This document shows, piece by piece, positions 1 through 9,371 of a stretch of 10,075 nt of DNA. Under the pieces are notes generated by a model. The model was not told the DNA's origin. It saw only the letters and a program-made list of their open reading frames with translations, and ran no database searches. Where the stretch lies: positions 1-10,075 of the forward strand of contig CALAMB010000363.1 in NCBI GenBank assembly GCA_937925645.1, given 5' to 3'. How positions within the stretch are numbered: position 1 is the stretch's first letter; each line of letters opens with the position of its first letter. The DNA comes from an uncultured Acidobacteriota bacterium. GTDB lineage: Bacteria > Acidobacteriota > JAAYUB01. The translations under genes and the position numbers were made by a program.

Positions 1-24
1 TCACCGATTCACCGATTCACCCTT
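1..24. repeat. Short tandem repeat at the window edge
   Basis: The 8-base unit TCACCGAT occurs twice in a row (1-8 and 9-16) and is followed by a partial third copy, TCACCCTT (17-24). The array is cut by the window edge, so its true length is unknown. It lies 23 bp upstream of the -35 box of the rlmH promoter. It could be a binding site or simple sequence; nothing in the window decides. Confidence 0.6.
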
Positions 25-46
25 TGACTGTTCGAGCCGAAATTGG

Positions 47-75
47 TTGACAACCCCGGCCGCTGTCATTATATT
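47..75 (+). promoter_or_regulatory. Sigma70-type promoter for rlmH
   Basis: A perfect -35 hexamer TTGACA (47-52) is separated by exactly 17 bp from TATATT (70-75), a 5 of 6 match to TATAAT. Transcription would begin near position 82. This leaves a leader of about 20 nt before the ATG at 105 and argues against the in-frame TTG at 87 as the rlmH start. The AT-rich -10 stands out against GC-rich surroundings. Seen in sequence; activity is inferred. Confidence 0.75.
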
Positions 76-104
76 GTGTCATCTTTTTGGGGCTTTCGCC
101 GGGC

Positions 105-578
105 ATGCACGCGCAGTTGTTGATGATCGGCAAGTTCAAGAACCGGGGCCTGGCGGCGCTCGTTGCGGATTACGCGGACCGGATCCGGCGCTTTCACCCG
201 TTCCGCGTGGTCCATTTGAAAGAATCGCGGTATGCCGACGAAACCCGGGCCGGCGATCGCATCCGGGCCGAAGAAGCCGAGCGCTTCCTGGCCCAGATCC
301 CGCCGGGATCACTCTGCGTCGTGCTGGACCGGGGCGGCAGGCGGCTCGATTCGGTCGCCTTCAGCCGCTGGCTGGAGCGGACGGCCGAGCCGGCCAACCG
401 CCCGCTGGTCTTCGTGGTGGGCGGTTTCCTCGGCATCGACCGCCGGGTCCTGGAGCGGGCCGATCTCGTGCTGTCGCTCTCGGACATGACCCTGCCGCAC
501 GAGCTGGCTGTACTGATGCTCGCCGAGCAGCTCTTCCGGGCGTGCACCATCCGGCACCGGGTGCCGTATCACAAATGA
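105..578 (+). CDS. rlmH: RlmH, 23S rRNA pseudouridine-1915 N3-methyltransferase
   Basis: This gene encodes a 157-residue SPOUT-class methyltransferase. In the family it uses S-adenosylmethionine to methylate N3 of pseudouridine 1915 in helix 69 of 23S rRNA, acting on assembled ribosomes as a homodimer. The N terminus fits the family's usual basic first strand (MHAQLLMIGKFK). The SAM-binding knot is visible as FVVGGFLGID at about 103-112, LSLSDMTLPHELA at about 123-135 and AEQLFRA at 140-146, and the chain ends in the characteristic PYHK. The length matches the usual 155-160 residues. I chose ATG 105 because an in-frame TTG at 87 would sit only about 5 nt after the predicted transcription start. 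No strong Shine-Dalgarno sequence precedes it. It is first in a probable unit with the TraR/DksA gene, 17 bp downstream. The GGFLG segment is slightly unlike the GGxxG form common elsewhere, but nothing essential appears missing. Confidence 0.95.
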   Translation: MHAQLLMIGKFKNRGLAALVADYADRIRRFHPFRVVHLKESRYADETRAGDRIRAEEAERFLAQIPPGSLCVVLDRGGRRLDSVAFSRWLERTAEPANRPLVFVVGGFLGIDRRVLERADLVLSLSDMTLPHELAVLMLAEQLFRACTIRHRVPYHK

Positions 579-595
579 AAGGAGATGGAGAGGGG

Positions 596-952
596 ATGCA
601 GAAAAAGGACTTTGAAAAATACAAGAAAGCTCTGATGGCGAAACAGCAGGCGCTCCTCGACAGCGTCCAGGAGGCGGATAACTCCGGACGCGAGGTGGAC
701 GAAGACCCCAGCGACATCGCCGACGTGGCGTCCAGCGCCTACAACAAGGAGTTCTACTTCAATAAAAGCAGCGCCGACCGGAACACGCTGCGCCTCATCC
801 AGGAGGCGCTGGCCCGGATCGAGCGGGGCCGTTTCGGGCGCTGCCAGGCGTGCGGCGTCGCCATCGAGGCCAAGCGCCTCAACGCCGTCCCCTGGGCCAA
901 GTACTGCATCGGCTGCCAGGAAAAGAAAGAGAAGGGAACCCTGAGGGAATAG
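596..952 (+). CDS. TraR/DksA-family C4 zinc-finger transcription regulator
   Basis: This 118-residue protein resembles DksA-like factors, which enter the RNA polymerase secondary channel and tune initiation, often together with ppGpp. The N-terminal half (about 1-75) is charged and helical, as expected for the coiled coil. The acidic tip reads DPSDIADVASS (37-47), which aligns with the DxxDxA tip of E. coli DksA but has Ile where that protein has Arg. A four-cysteine zinc finger follows: C83-x2-C86, 17 residues, C104-x2-C107, with the family phrase RLNAVPWAKYC before the second pair. It is shorter than E. coli DksA (151 residues). The start at 596 has a purine-rich ribosome site (GGAGAGG, 587-593). 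An in-frame ATG at 575 overlaps the rlmH stop as ATGA and would add seven residues, but has no comparable ribosome site. Family assignment is firm; whether it responds to ppGpp cannot be told from sequence. Confidence 0.93.
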   Translation: MQKKDFEKYKKALMAKQQALLDSVQEADNSGREVDEDPSDIADVASSAYNKEFYFNKSSADRNTLRLIQEALARIERGRFGRCQACGVAIEAKRLNAVPWAKYCIGCQEKKEKGTLRE

Positions 953-1018
953 CACCGGGAGAGGGTCGTTTTCACCGCCCCCGCTGTTCTGCAACCGATC
1001 GCCCGTTTCCTCCACACC

Positions 1019-1717
1019 ATGGCCAGCCTGGTCTGGCCGGACCACTGTCTCGTCTGCCGCTCGTTCCTCGAACAGCCGGACGAGCGGGGCGTCTGCCGGG
1101 AATGCCTGGCGCCGCTCCGCCCCCGCCCGGACGCCGTGACGTGCCCGCGCTGCGGCTATCCGCTGGCCACGCCCCTGGCGCTGTGCCCACCCTGCCGCGG
1201 GACCGCCTTCCTGTTCGACCGGGCCCGGTCGGTGGGCGAGTACGCCGGCTCCCTGCGGGAGTTGATCCACCACTTCAAGTTCGCCGGCGCCTCGCGGCTG
1301 GCCGGGCCGCTGGCCGGCCTGCTCGCGGACGCCGCCCGGCTTGACGGCGACCTCCCGGCCGGGGCGTGCGTGGCCGCGGTGCCCCTCCACCGGCGCCGCC
1401 GCCGCCAGCGCGGTTACGACCAGGCGGAGTTGCTGGCCCGCGCGGTGGCCCGCCGCCTGGGGCTGCCCCACCGGCGGCTGCTGCTCAAGGTCCGGGCGGT
1501 GCCGCCCCAGTCGTCGCTGGGGCTGGCGGAGCGCGCCGCCAACATCCGGGGCGCCTTCCGGGCCCGCCGCCTCCGCCGCGGCGCTCCGCCGACGGTGATT
1601 CTGGTGGACGACATCTTCACCACCGGCGCCACGCTCAACGACGCCTGCCGCGCCCTGACCGAGGCGGGGGTGGAGGCGATCCGCGTCCTGACCCTGGCCC
1701 GGGTGCCGCTGGCGTAG
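1019..1717 (+). CDS. comF: ComF-family phosphoribosyltransferase-like protein
   Basis: The 232-residue protein has the ComF layout: an N-terminal cysteine cluster followed by a type I phosphoribosyltransferase fold. Eight cysteines form four CxxC pairs (10/13, 26/29, 42/45, 56/59), consistent with zinc binding. The phrase QRGYDQAELLARAVARRL (130-147) corresponds to the conserved RGxNQAxxLA region, here with Asp for the usual Asn. The PRPP-binding loop is VILVDDIFTTGAT (193-205). ComF proteins are needed for DNA uptake in competent bacteria, probably at the step where single-stranded DNA is driven inward, and relatives (GntX) occur in non-competent species. No other competence gene is in the window, so a role in transformation is only possible. 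The ATG at 1019 has no purine-rich ribosome site, and in-frame residues before it (ARFLHT) look like the start of the usual N-terminal helix, so the true start may be further upstream at an unusual codon. The frame is open back to the stop at 950. Confidence 0.9.
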   Translation: MASLVWPDHCLVCRSFLEQPDERGVCRECLAPLRPRPDAVTCPRCGYPLATPLALCPPCRGTAFLFDRARSVGEYAGSLRELIHHFKFAGASRLAGPLAGLLADAARLDGDLPAGACVAAVPLHRRRRRQRGYDQAELLARAVARRLGLPHRRLLLKVRAVPPQSSLGLAERAANIRGAFRARRLRRGAPPTVILVDDIFTTGATLNDACRALTEAGVEAIRVLTLARVPLA

Positions 1718-1720
1718 CGC

Positions 1721-1739
1721 CGGCCGGCCCGGTCGGCCG
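1721..1739 (+). terminator. Weak GC hairpin after comF
   Basis: CGGCCG (1721-1726) can pair with CGGCCG (1734-1739) around a 7-nt loop, starting three bases after the comF stop codon. No T-run follows, so it is not a classical intrinsic terminator. GC-rich hairpins are also expected by chance in this DNA. It is listed because its place between comF and the secA promoter suits a transcription end. Confidence 0.25.
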
Positions 1740-1754
1740 CGTGGGGCGGAGCGT

Positions 1755-1783
1755 TTGACAGTCCGCGGTGATCGTGCTAAAGT
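1755..1783 (+). promoter_or_regulatory. Sigma70-type promoter for secA
   Basis: TTGACA (1755-1760), a perfect -35 box, lies 17 bp before TAAAGT (1778-1783), a 4 of 6 match to the -10 consensus. The predicted transcription start near 1790 gives a leader of about 25 nt. That excludes the in-frame GTG at 1768 and supports ATG 1816 as the secA start. The spacing equals that of the rlmH promoter at 47-75. Confidence 0.7.
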
Positions 1784-1815
1784 TTGCGTTCCCCCATCCG
1801 GGGCAGGTTGCACCA

Positions 1816-4503
<2,688 letters not shown>

Positions 4504-4510
4504 GCCGCGG

Positions 4511-4547
4511 GGAGGGCGAGATGCCGAAAGCACGAGGAGCTGACATG
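4511..4547 (+). promoter_or_regulatory. Two successive ribosome sites at the guaB start
   Basis: Two in-frame start signals stand in series. GGAGG (4511-4515) precedes ATG 4521, and GAGGAG (4534-4539) precedes ATG 4545 at five bases. The first would add eight residues (MPKARGAD) to GuaB. The known family N terminus ([17 protein letters not shown]) matches the second. Both spacings are acceptable, so some initiation at the first cannot be excluded. Confidence 0.55.
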
Positions 4548-6014
4548 AAGGACAAGATCGCCAAGGAAGCCCTGACGTTCGACGACGTGCTGCTGCTGCC
4601 CGACTACTCCGCCGTGCTGCCCGGCGACGTGGACATCTCCACCCGCCTGACTCGCAACCTCGGCCTGAACATCCCGCTGCTCTCCGCCGCCATGGACACG
4701 GTGACCGAGGCGCCCATGGCCAAGGCGATGGCCGAGGAGGGGGGCATCGGCATCATCCATCGGAACATGACGATCGAGGCGCAGTGCAACGAGGTGGACA
4801 TCGTCAAGCGCTCCGTCTCCGGCATGATCCTTCACCCGGTGACCATCGCCCCGGAGGCCCGCGTGGCCGACGCCCTGGAGCTGATGAAGAAGTACAAGAT
4901 TTCCGGCATCCCGGTGACCGAGGGGCCGAAGCTGGTGGGCATCCTGACCAACCGCGACCTCCGTTTCGAAACGCGGATGGAGGCGCGGGTGGCCGACCTG
5001 ATGACCCGGGAGCGGCTGGTGACGGCGCCGGTGGGCACCACGCTGGAGGAGGCCAAGAAGCTCCTGCACCAGTACCGGATCGAAAAGCTGCTGATCGTGG
5101 ATGACCAGTTCCACCTCAAGGGCCTCATCACCATCAAGGACATCCAGAAGATGATGGCCTTCCCCAACGCCTGCAAGGACGCCCACGGCCGGCTGCTGGT
5201 GGGCGCGGCCATCGGCGCCGGCGCCAACACCATGGAGCGGGCCGAGGCGCTGGTGGCCGCCGGCGCCGACGTGATCGCCATCGACACCGCCCACGGCCAC
5301 ACCCAGGGCGTGCTCGAGGCGGCCCGCAAGTTCAAGGCGCGCTTCCCGGCCGTGGAGCTCATCGTGGGGAACGTGGCCACCGCCGCCGCCGCCGAAGCGC
5401 TGGTCGACGCGGGCGTCGACGCCATCAAGGTGGGGATGGGTCCCGGTTCCATCTGCACCACCCGCATCATCTCGGGCGCCGGCGTGCCCCAGATCACCGC
5501 GGTGATGGACTGCGCCGCCGTGGCCGCCCGCCACGGCGTGCCCGTGATCGCCGACGGCGGCATCAAGTACTCGGGCGACGTGACCAAGGCGCTGGCCGCC
5601 GGCGCCGAGTCGGTGATGATCGGCTCGCTGTTCGCCGGCACCGACGAGAGTCCCGGCGAGCTCATCTTCTACCAGAACCGCTCCTACAAGGCGTACCGCG
5701 GCATGGGCTCCATCGGCGCCATGAAGAAGGGGAGCGCCGACCGCTACTTCCAGGCCGGCACCGAGGCCGGCAAGCTGGTGCCCGAGGGGGTGGAGGGGCG
5801 CGTGCCGTACAAGGGGAGCCTCCGCTCCCTCATCCCGCAGCTCACCGGCGGCCTGCGCGCCGGCATGGGCTACTGCGGCTGCGAGAGCCTGCCGGCGCTC
5901 CGCGAGCGGGCCCGGTTCATCAAGATCACCCCGAGCGCCCACCGCGAGAGCCACGTCCACGACGTGGTGGTCACCCAGGAAGCGCCCAACTACCGCGTGG
6001 AATCGAAGGAGTGA
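4545..6014 (+). CDS. guaB: GuaB, IMP dehydrogenase
   Basis: The 489-residue enzyme oxidises IMP to XMP with NAD+, the committed step of guanine nucleotide synthesis in the cytoplasm. The family opening [15 protein letters not shown] (5-19) and the SAAMDTVTE segment (47-55) are present. A Bateman module of two CBS domains occupies about 90-205, ending [13 protein letters not shown], and can bind purine nucleotides. The barrel resumes with VGAAIG (219-224), [10 protein letters not shown] (243-252) and the active-site loop GPGSICTTR (299-307), in which C304 is the catalytic cysteine that forms the E-XMP intermediate. The phosphate-binding [11 protein letters not shown] (335-345), YRGMGS (384-389) and the mobile flap with [11 protein letters not shown] (414-424) follow. 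Length and motifs match the usual bacterial enzyme of about 488 residues. It lies 41 bp after secA and 10 bp before moaC. ATG 4545 was chosen over ATG 4521 from family alignment. Confidence 0.98.
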   Translation: MKDKIAKEALTFDDVLLLPDYSAVLPGDVDISTRLTRNLGLNIPLLSAAMDTVTEAPMAKAMAEEGGIGIIHRNMTIEAQCNEVDIVKRSVSGMILHPVTIAPEARVADALELMKKYKISGIPVTEGPKLVGILTNRDLRFETRMEARVADLMTRERLVTAPVGTTLEEAKKLLHQYRIEKLLIVDDQFHLKGLITIKDIQKMMAFPNACKDAHGRLLVGAAIGAGANTMERAEALVAAGADVIAIDTAHGHTQGVLEAARKFKARFPAVELIVGNVATAAAAEALVDAGVDAIKVGMGPGSICTTRIISGAGVPQITAVMDCAAVAARHGVPVIADGGIKYSGDVTKALAAGAESVMIGSLFAGTDESPGELIFYQNRSYKAYRGMGSIGAMKKGSADRYFQAGTEAGKLVPEGVEGRVPYKGSLRSLIPQLTGGLRAGMGYCGCESLPALRERARFIKITPSAHRESHVHDVVVTQEAPNYRVESKE

Positions 6015-6024
6015 GGGGCCGCCC

Positions 6025-6510
6025 GTGGCCGACGACTTCACCCACTGGGACGCCGAGGGCCGCAGCCGCATGGTGGACGTGGGCGCCAAGCCCGCCACCG
6101 CCCGCGCCGCAAAGGCCGGGGTGCTGGTGCGGATGCGCCCCGAGACGCTGGCCAAGGTCCGGGAGCTGCAGCTGCCCAAGGGGGATCCGTTCGAGGTGGC
6201 CCGGGTGGCGGGGATCCTGGCGGCCAAGCGGACGCCGGAACTCATCCCCCTGTGCCACCCGCTGGCGCTGAGCCACGTGGACGTCCGCATCGCCGTGACC
6301 GCCGCTGGCGTGGCCATCGAGGCCGAGGCGCGCTGCACCGGCCCCACCGGTGTCGAGATGGAGGCCCTCACCGCCGCCGCCGTGGCCGCGCTCACCTTCT
6401 ATGACATGTGCAAGGCGGTGGACAAATCCATCGTCATCGACGGCCTGCGCCTGCTGGAGAAATCCGGCGGCGCCTCCGGCGACTTCCGCGCGCCCGAAAC
6501 GCGGGACTAG
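6025..6510 (+). CDS. moaC: MoaC, cyclic pyranopterin monophosphate synthase
   Basis: This 161-residue protein is MoaC, which converts the MoaA product 3',8-cyclo-7,8-dihydro-GTP into cyclic pyranopterin monophosphate, the first stable intermediate of molybdenum cofactor synthesis. The family works as a hexamer of dimers in the cytoplasm. Diagnostic segments are [14 protein letters not shown] (16-29), PKGDPF (51-56), [15 protein letters not shown] (73-87), [13 protein letters not shown] (106-118) and [10 protein letters not shown] (126-135). Lys52, Asp127 and Lys130 correspond to catalytic residues Lys51, Asp128 and Lys131 of the E. coli enzyme. The gene starts with GTG, preceded by GAGGGG (6013-6018) that overlaps the guaB stop codon, so translation is probably coupled to guaB. 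No other molybdenum cofactor gene is in the window; moaA, moaD, moaE and mogA must be elsewhere if the pathway is complete. The identification is firm. Confidence 0.96.
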   Translation: MADDFTHWDAEGRSRMVDVGAKPATARAAKAGVLVRMRPETLAKVRELQLPKGDPFEVARVAGILAAKRTPELIPLCHPLALSHVDVRIAVTAAGVAIEAEARCTGPTGVEMEALTAAAVAALTFYDMCKAVDKSIVIDGLRLLEKSGGASGDFRAPETRD

Positions 6511-6533
6511 AAGCTCGGGACGACGGGAGACAG

Positions 6534-6561
6534 CAACCATCAACCATCGACCATCAACTGT
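6534..6561. repeat. Four-copy 7-base tandem repeat
   Basis: The units are CAACCAT (6534-6540), CAACCAT (6541-6547), CGACCAT (6548-6554) and CAACTGT (6555-6561). The first two are identical, the third differs at one base and the fourth at two. The array starts 24 bp after the moaC stop, where base composition drops sharply. Confidence 0.7.
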
Positions 6562-6641
6562 CCAAGAACCTGAGACCTATAAAACCTTCAAATACGATTC
6601 AAAGACCCGCACGGACGACCAAGAACGAGCCCCTCAGGCCA

Positions 6642-6671
6642 CGGACCCGGGGTCTTGGACCCTGGGTTCCG
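6642..6671. repeat. Strong inverted repeat in the moaC downstream spacer
   Basis: Bases 6642-6654 pair with 6658-6671 as a 13-bp stem with one G-T pair and one bulged T around the 3-base loop TTG. The core arms are CGGGGTC and GACCCTG. No T-run follows, so a standard intrinsic terminator is not supported, although it could still end or stabilise the moaC transcript. GGCCACG stands as a direct repeat on each side (6637-6643, 6671-6677), each copy overlapping the stem ends by one or two bases. Confidence 0.5.
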
Positions 6672-6771
6672 GCCACGCCGGCTTAGGAATTGCCAGCACG
6701 AACTCCCAACACTCATCAACCCTCCACTGTCTGCTTACCTGTGAACCTGCCAACCAGCACGAGTCAATAAA

Positions 6772-6800
6772 TGGTCAGCCGGAACAATCTCTGCTATATT
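6772..6800 (+). promoter_or_regulatory. Probable promoter of the large exported protein gene
   Basis: TATATT (6795-6800) is a 5 of 6 match to the -10 consensus and is preceded at 17 bp by TGGTCA (6772-6777), a 4 of 6 match to TTGACA. Transcription would begin near 6807 and give a leader of about 30 nt containing GAGG (6828-6831), five bases before ATG 6837. The -10 hexamer is identical to that of the rlmH promoter. Confidence 0.55.
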
Positions 6801-6836
6801 GTTACGCTCGATATTCCAACGTGACGCGAGGTATCC

Positions 6837-9266
6837 ATGCGTGCTCTGGTTCTTCTGCTGACGACAGGTTGGCTGATGATGGGGGGGATGAGTGGGACGG
6901 TCACGGCGGAGCCGCAGGGGACGGTGGCACCCGCCGCGGCTGCCGCACAGCCGGCGGACCTGGCGGCGCCGCAACAATGGGCCGACATCGGCTGGCCGCG
7001 GGAGATCGTTCACGGCGACGTGACCCTGCTCGTGTACCAACCGCAAATGGATAAGTGGGAAGGGAACCGCGTGGACGCCCGGGCCGCCCTGGCGATCAAG
7101 CCCGCCGGGGCCCCGGAGCCCACCCAGTTCGGGGTGATCTGGATGTTCGCCCGGACCGAGGTGGACAAGGTCAACCGCGAAGTCACGCTGGACAGCCTCC
7201 AGGTCACCCGGGTGGATTTCCCCTCCGACAAGGGCAAGGCCGACGAGTATCTGGAGCTGCTCCGCGCCAGGGTGGCGGACAAGACCTGGGTCCTGTCCCT
7301 GGACCGCGCCGAGGCGGCCCTGGCGGCGCTCGAGACCGGCCGCCCGGTCGAGGGCCACGAGGTGAAGAACGACCCGCCTCGGATTTTCTACAGCAAGGTG
7401 CCGGCGCTGCTGGTGCTCGTCGACGACGATCCCGTGCTGCAGCCCATGGCCGACACCAAGCTGCAGCGGGTCATCAATACCCGGGTGCTGATCGTCTTCG
7501 ACGCGAAGGCCAAGAAGTATTACCTGCACCTGATGGAGGGCTGGCTCGAGGCGCCCGACCTGAACGCGGGCTGGACCGTGACCAAGAAGGTGTCGGGCGA
7601 CCTGAAAAAGGCGGCCAAGGCAGCCCGGGAGAGCAAGCAGATCGACATGCTCGACGGGCCGCCGGTCTCGGCAGGCAGCGAGAAGAAGCAGACCCTCGCG
7701 GAAGCCGCCAAGAGCGCCACGGTGCCCGAGATCTACCTCGCCTTCGTTCCGGCCGAGCTGATCCAGACCCAGGGCGATCCCCAGGCGGAGGCCATCCCCG
7801 GCACGGACCTGCTCTGGGTGACCAACACCGGCAACAGCCTGTTCGTTGACACGAAGAGCAACCTTTACTACGTCCTGCTATCCGGCCGCTGGTTCTGCTC
7901 CCCGGATTTCAACAAGCCGTGGGAATACGTTCCGGGCGCGCGGCTGCCGGCCGGGTTCGCCAAGATCCCCACCGACCATCCCAAGGCCGGCGTGCTGGCC
8001 TGCGTGCCCGGCACCGAGCCGGCGAAGGAGGCGGTGATCGCCAACTCCATCCCCCAGACCGCCGCGATCAACCGGGCGACGACCAAACTGACGGTCAAGT
8101 ACGATGGCGAGCCGAAGTTCAAGGACGTGTCGGGCACGTCGCTCCAGTACGCGGTCAACAGCAAAACGCCGGTGATCCGGGTGGCGGCCGACAGTTACTG
8201 GGCGGTGGAAAACGCGGTGTGGTTCACCGCTCCCGGACCGCAGGGCCCCTGGACGGTGGCCACGACGGCGCCGGCGGTGATCTACACCATCCCCACCAGC
8301 AGCCCCGTCCACTACGTGACCTATGCGCGGATCTACGGCTACACCGATGAGGTGGTCTACGTCGGCTACACGCCGGGGTACTACGGTACCGTGGTGACGC
8401 CGGAGAACGTCGTGGTCTACGGGACCGGCTGGTATTATCCGCCGTACATGGGGAACTATTGGTACGGCTGGCCGTGCACCTATGGCTACGGCGCCACCTT
8501 CGTGTGGTCGTCGGACGGCGGCTGGGCCATGGGCTTCGGCGTGGGCTACGGCTGGGGCTGGTACTACCCGTACTGGGGCCCATGGGGCTGGTACGGTTAC
8601 GGCTATTATCCCGCCTACGGCTGGGGTGCCTGGGGCGGCTACGCCAGCATGAACGTGTACGGCCGTTGGGGCAGCGCCAGCTACGCCGGCACGCGGGCCG
8701 CCTGGGCCAACCCGTGGACCGGCAATTACGGCGGCGGCTCCCGCGGCGCCGTCTACAATCCGGCCACCGGGGCGGTGGCGGCCGGCGGCCGGTTCCACAA
8801 CACGAACATCTATACCGGCAACACTGCCGGCGGCCGGGTCGGCGCCGCTTACAATCCGGAGACCGGCCGCGTCGCCATTGGCGGGGCCGGCTACGTCGGC
8901 AACATCTATTCCGGCGAGGGTGCCGCGGGGCGGGGCGGCATCATCTACGACACGGACACGAACACCGGCCTGGCCGTGGGAAAGAACAACGTCTACGCCG
9001 GCCACGACGGCAACGTGTACAAATACGATCGCAACTCGGGCAACTGGTACAAGAACGACAACGGCTCCTGGAACCAGGTGGACCCGAAGCGGCCCGAAGC
9101 CCAGGCCCGGTCGCAGTCGCGTGATCAGGCCGGCGTGCAGAACCTGCAGCGGGACTACAACGCCCGGGCCCAGGGCGAGTACCGCAGCCGGCAGTACCAG
9201 TCGGGCAACTGGAACCGCGGCGGGCGAAGCATGGGCGGCGGCGCCCGCGGCGGCCGCCGGCGGTAG
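6837..9266 (+). CDS. Large exported Tyr/Trp/Gly-rich repeat protein, function unknown
   Basis: I do not know the function of this 809-residue protein. From memory it resembles exported proteins in Acidobacteriota and Proteobacteria that databases label loosely as carbohydrate-binding family V/XII or autotransporter; I could not check this. Residues 1-24 form a signal peptide, with probable cleavage after TVTA. A first domain (about 47-165) contains WPREIVHGDVTLLVYQPQMD. Three related modules follow at about 182-247, 298-365 and 417-474, each ending in a pattern like YY, then W, AP or SP, then W (YYLHLMEGWLEAP, YYVLLSGRWFCSP, YWAVENAVWFTAP). Residues 483-625 are extremely aromatic: 25 of 30 residues in 571-600 are Tyr, Trp or Gly. 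Three glycine-rich repeats (about 633-730) carry YNPxTG phrases, and the tail (781-809) is Arg/Gly rich. Only three cysteines (354, 389, 547) are present. It has its own promoter and a GAGG ribosome site. An envelope or surface location is inferred. Confidence 0.88.
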   Translation: MRALVLLLTTGWLMMGGMSGTVTAEPQGTVAPAAAAAQPADLAAPQQWADIGWPREIVHGDVTLLVYQPQMDKWEGNRVDARAALAIKPAGAPEPTQFGVIWMFARTEVDKVNREVTLDSLQVTRVDFPSDKGKADEYLELLRARVADKTWVLSLDRAEAALAALETGRPVEGHEVKNDPPRIFYSKVPALLVLVDDDPVLQPMADTKLQRVINTRVLIVFDAKAKKYYLHLMEGWLEAPDLNAGWTVTKKVSGDLKKAAKAARESKQIDMLDGPPVSAGSEKKQTLAEAAKSATVPEIYLAFVPAELIQTQGDPQAEAIPGTDLLWVTNTGNSLFVDTKSNLYYVLLSGRWFCSPDFNKPWEYVPGARLPAGFAKIPTDHPKAGVLACVPGTEPAKEAVIANSIPQTAAINRATTKLTVKYDGEPKFKDVSGTSLQYAVNSKTPVIRVAADSYWAVENAVWFTAPGPQGPWTVATTAPAVIYTIPTSSPVHYVTYARIYGYTDEVVYVGYTPGYYGTVVTPENVVVYGTGWYYPPYMGNYWYGWPCTYGYGATFVWSSDGGWAMGFGVGYGWGWYYPYWGPWGWYGYGYYPAYGWGAWGGYASMNVYGRWGSASYAGTRAAWANPWTGNYGGGSRGAVYNPATGAVAAGGRFHNTNIYTGNTAGGRVGAAYNPETGRVAIGGAGYVGNIYSGEGAAGRGGIIYDTDTNTGLAVGKNNVYAGHDGNVYKYDRNSGNWYKNDNGSWNQVDPKRPEAQARSQSRDQAGVQNLQRDYNARAQGEYRSRQYQSGNWNRGGRSMGGGARGGRRR

Positions 9267-9284
9267 CCCGGCTTGGTCCCGTAC

Positions 9285-9305
9285 CGCGCGTTCGACGAAC
9301 GCGCG
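9285..9305. promoter_or_regulatory. Perfect palindrome 1 after the exported protein gene
   Basis: CGCGCGTTCG (9285-9294) and CGAACGCGCG (9296-9305) are exact reverse complements around a single central A. It lies 18 bp after the stop codon, so as RNA it could be a 3' end hairpin, though no T-run follows. Its core TTCGACGAA recurs in reverse orientation in the second palindrome, 87 bp downstream centre to centre. Confidence 0.55.
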
Positions 9306-9371
9306 CCGGCAGCGGGAAACCCGAACGGGCGCTGAGTCCATGTGCGGATGATCGATTGCCGGTGGCGTCGA

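Larger units (their letters stand above)
6511..6836. other. Gene-free spacer of lower GC with repeats
   Basis: No credible gene lies between moaC and the large exported protein. By hand count 6541-6836 is about 54 percent G+C, with 6541-6600 near 42 percent, well below both flanking genes. The stretch contains a 7-base tandem repeat (6534-6561), a strong hairpin (6642-6671) flanked by the direct repeat GGCCACG (6637-6643 and 6671-6677), and the promoter of the next gene (6772-6800). Overlapping frames give proteins of no recognisable character. It may be repeat-derived or decayed DNA, or an ordinary regulatory region. Confidence 0.6.

Noticed and set aside
87..104. Longer rlmH start at TTG 87
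   Set aside because: It lies about 5 nt after the predicted transcription start, and family N termini match ATG 105.
47..952. A 301-codon frame ending with the TraR/DksA protein
   Set aside because: Its first part is the rlmH gene read in the wrong frame, and its TTG start lies in the -35 box of the promoter. Only 596-952 is real coding sequence.
1768..1815. Longer secA start at GTG 1768
   Set aside because: This codon lies between the -35 and -10 boxes of the secA promoter, and SecA proteins begin at [10 protein letters not shown].
6534..6561. CRISPR-like repeat array
   Set aside because: The units are only 7 bases and directly adjacent, with no spacers and no cas genes.
6350..7054. 234-codon frame spanning moaC, the spacer and the next gene
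   Set aside because: It overlaps two real genes out of frame, and its translation has no family character.
8736..9026. Rhs or YD-repeat toxin
   Set aside because: The YNPxTG repeats recall such proteins superficially, but there are only three, the core cage motifs are absent, and no toxin domain or immunity gene follows.
9285..9305. Classical intrinsic terminator
   Set aside because: The stem is strong but no T-run follows it.
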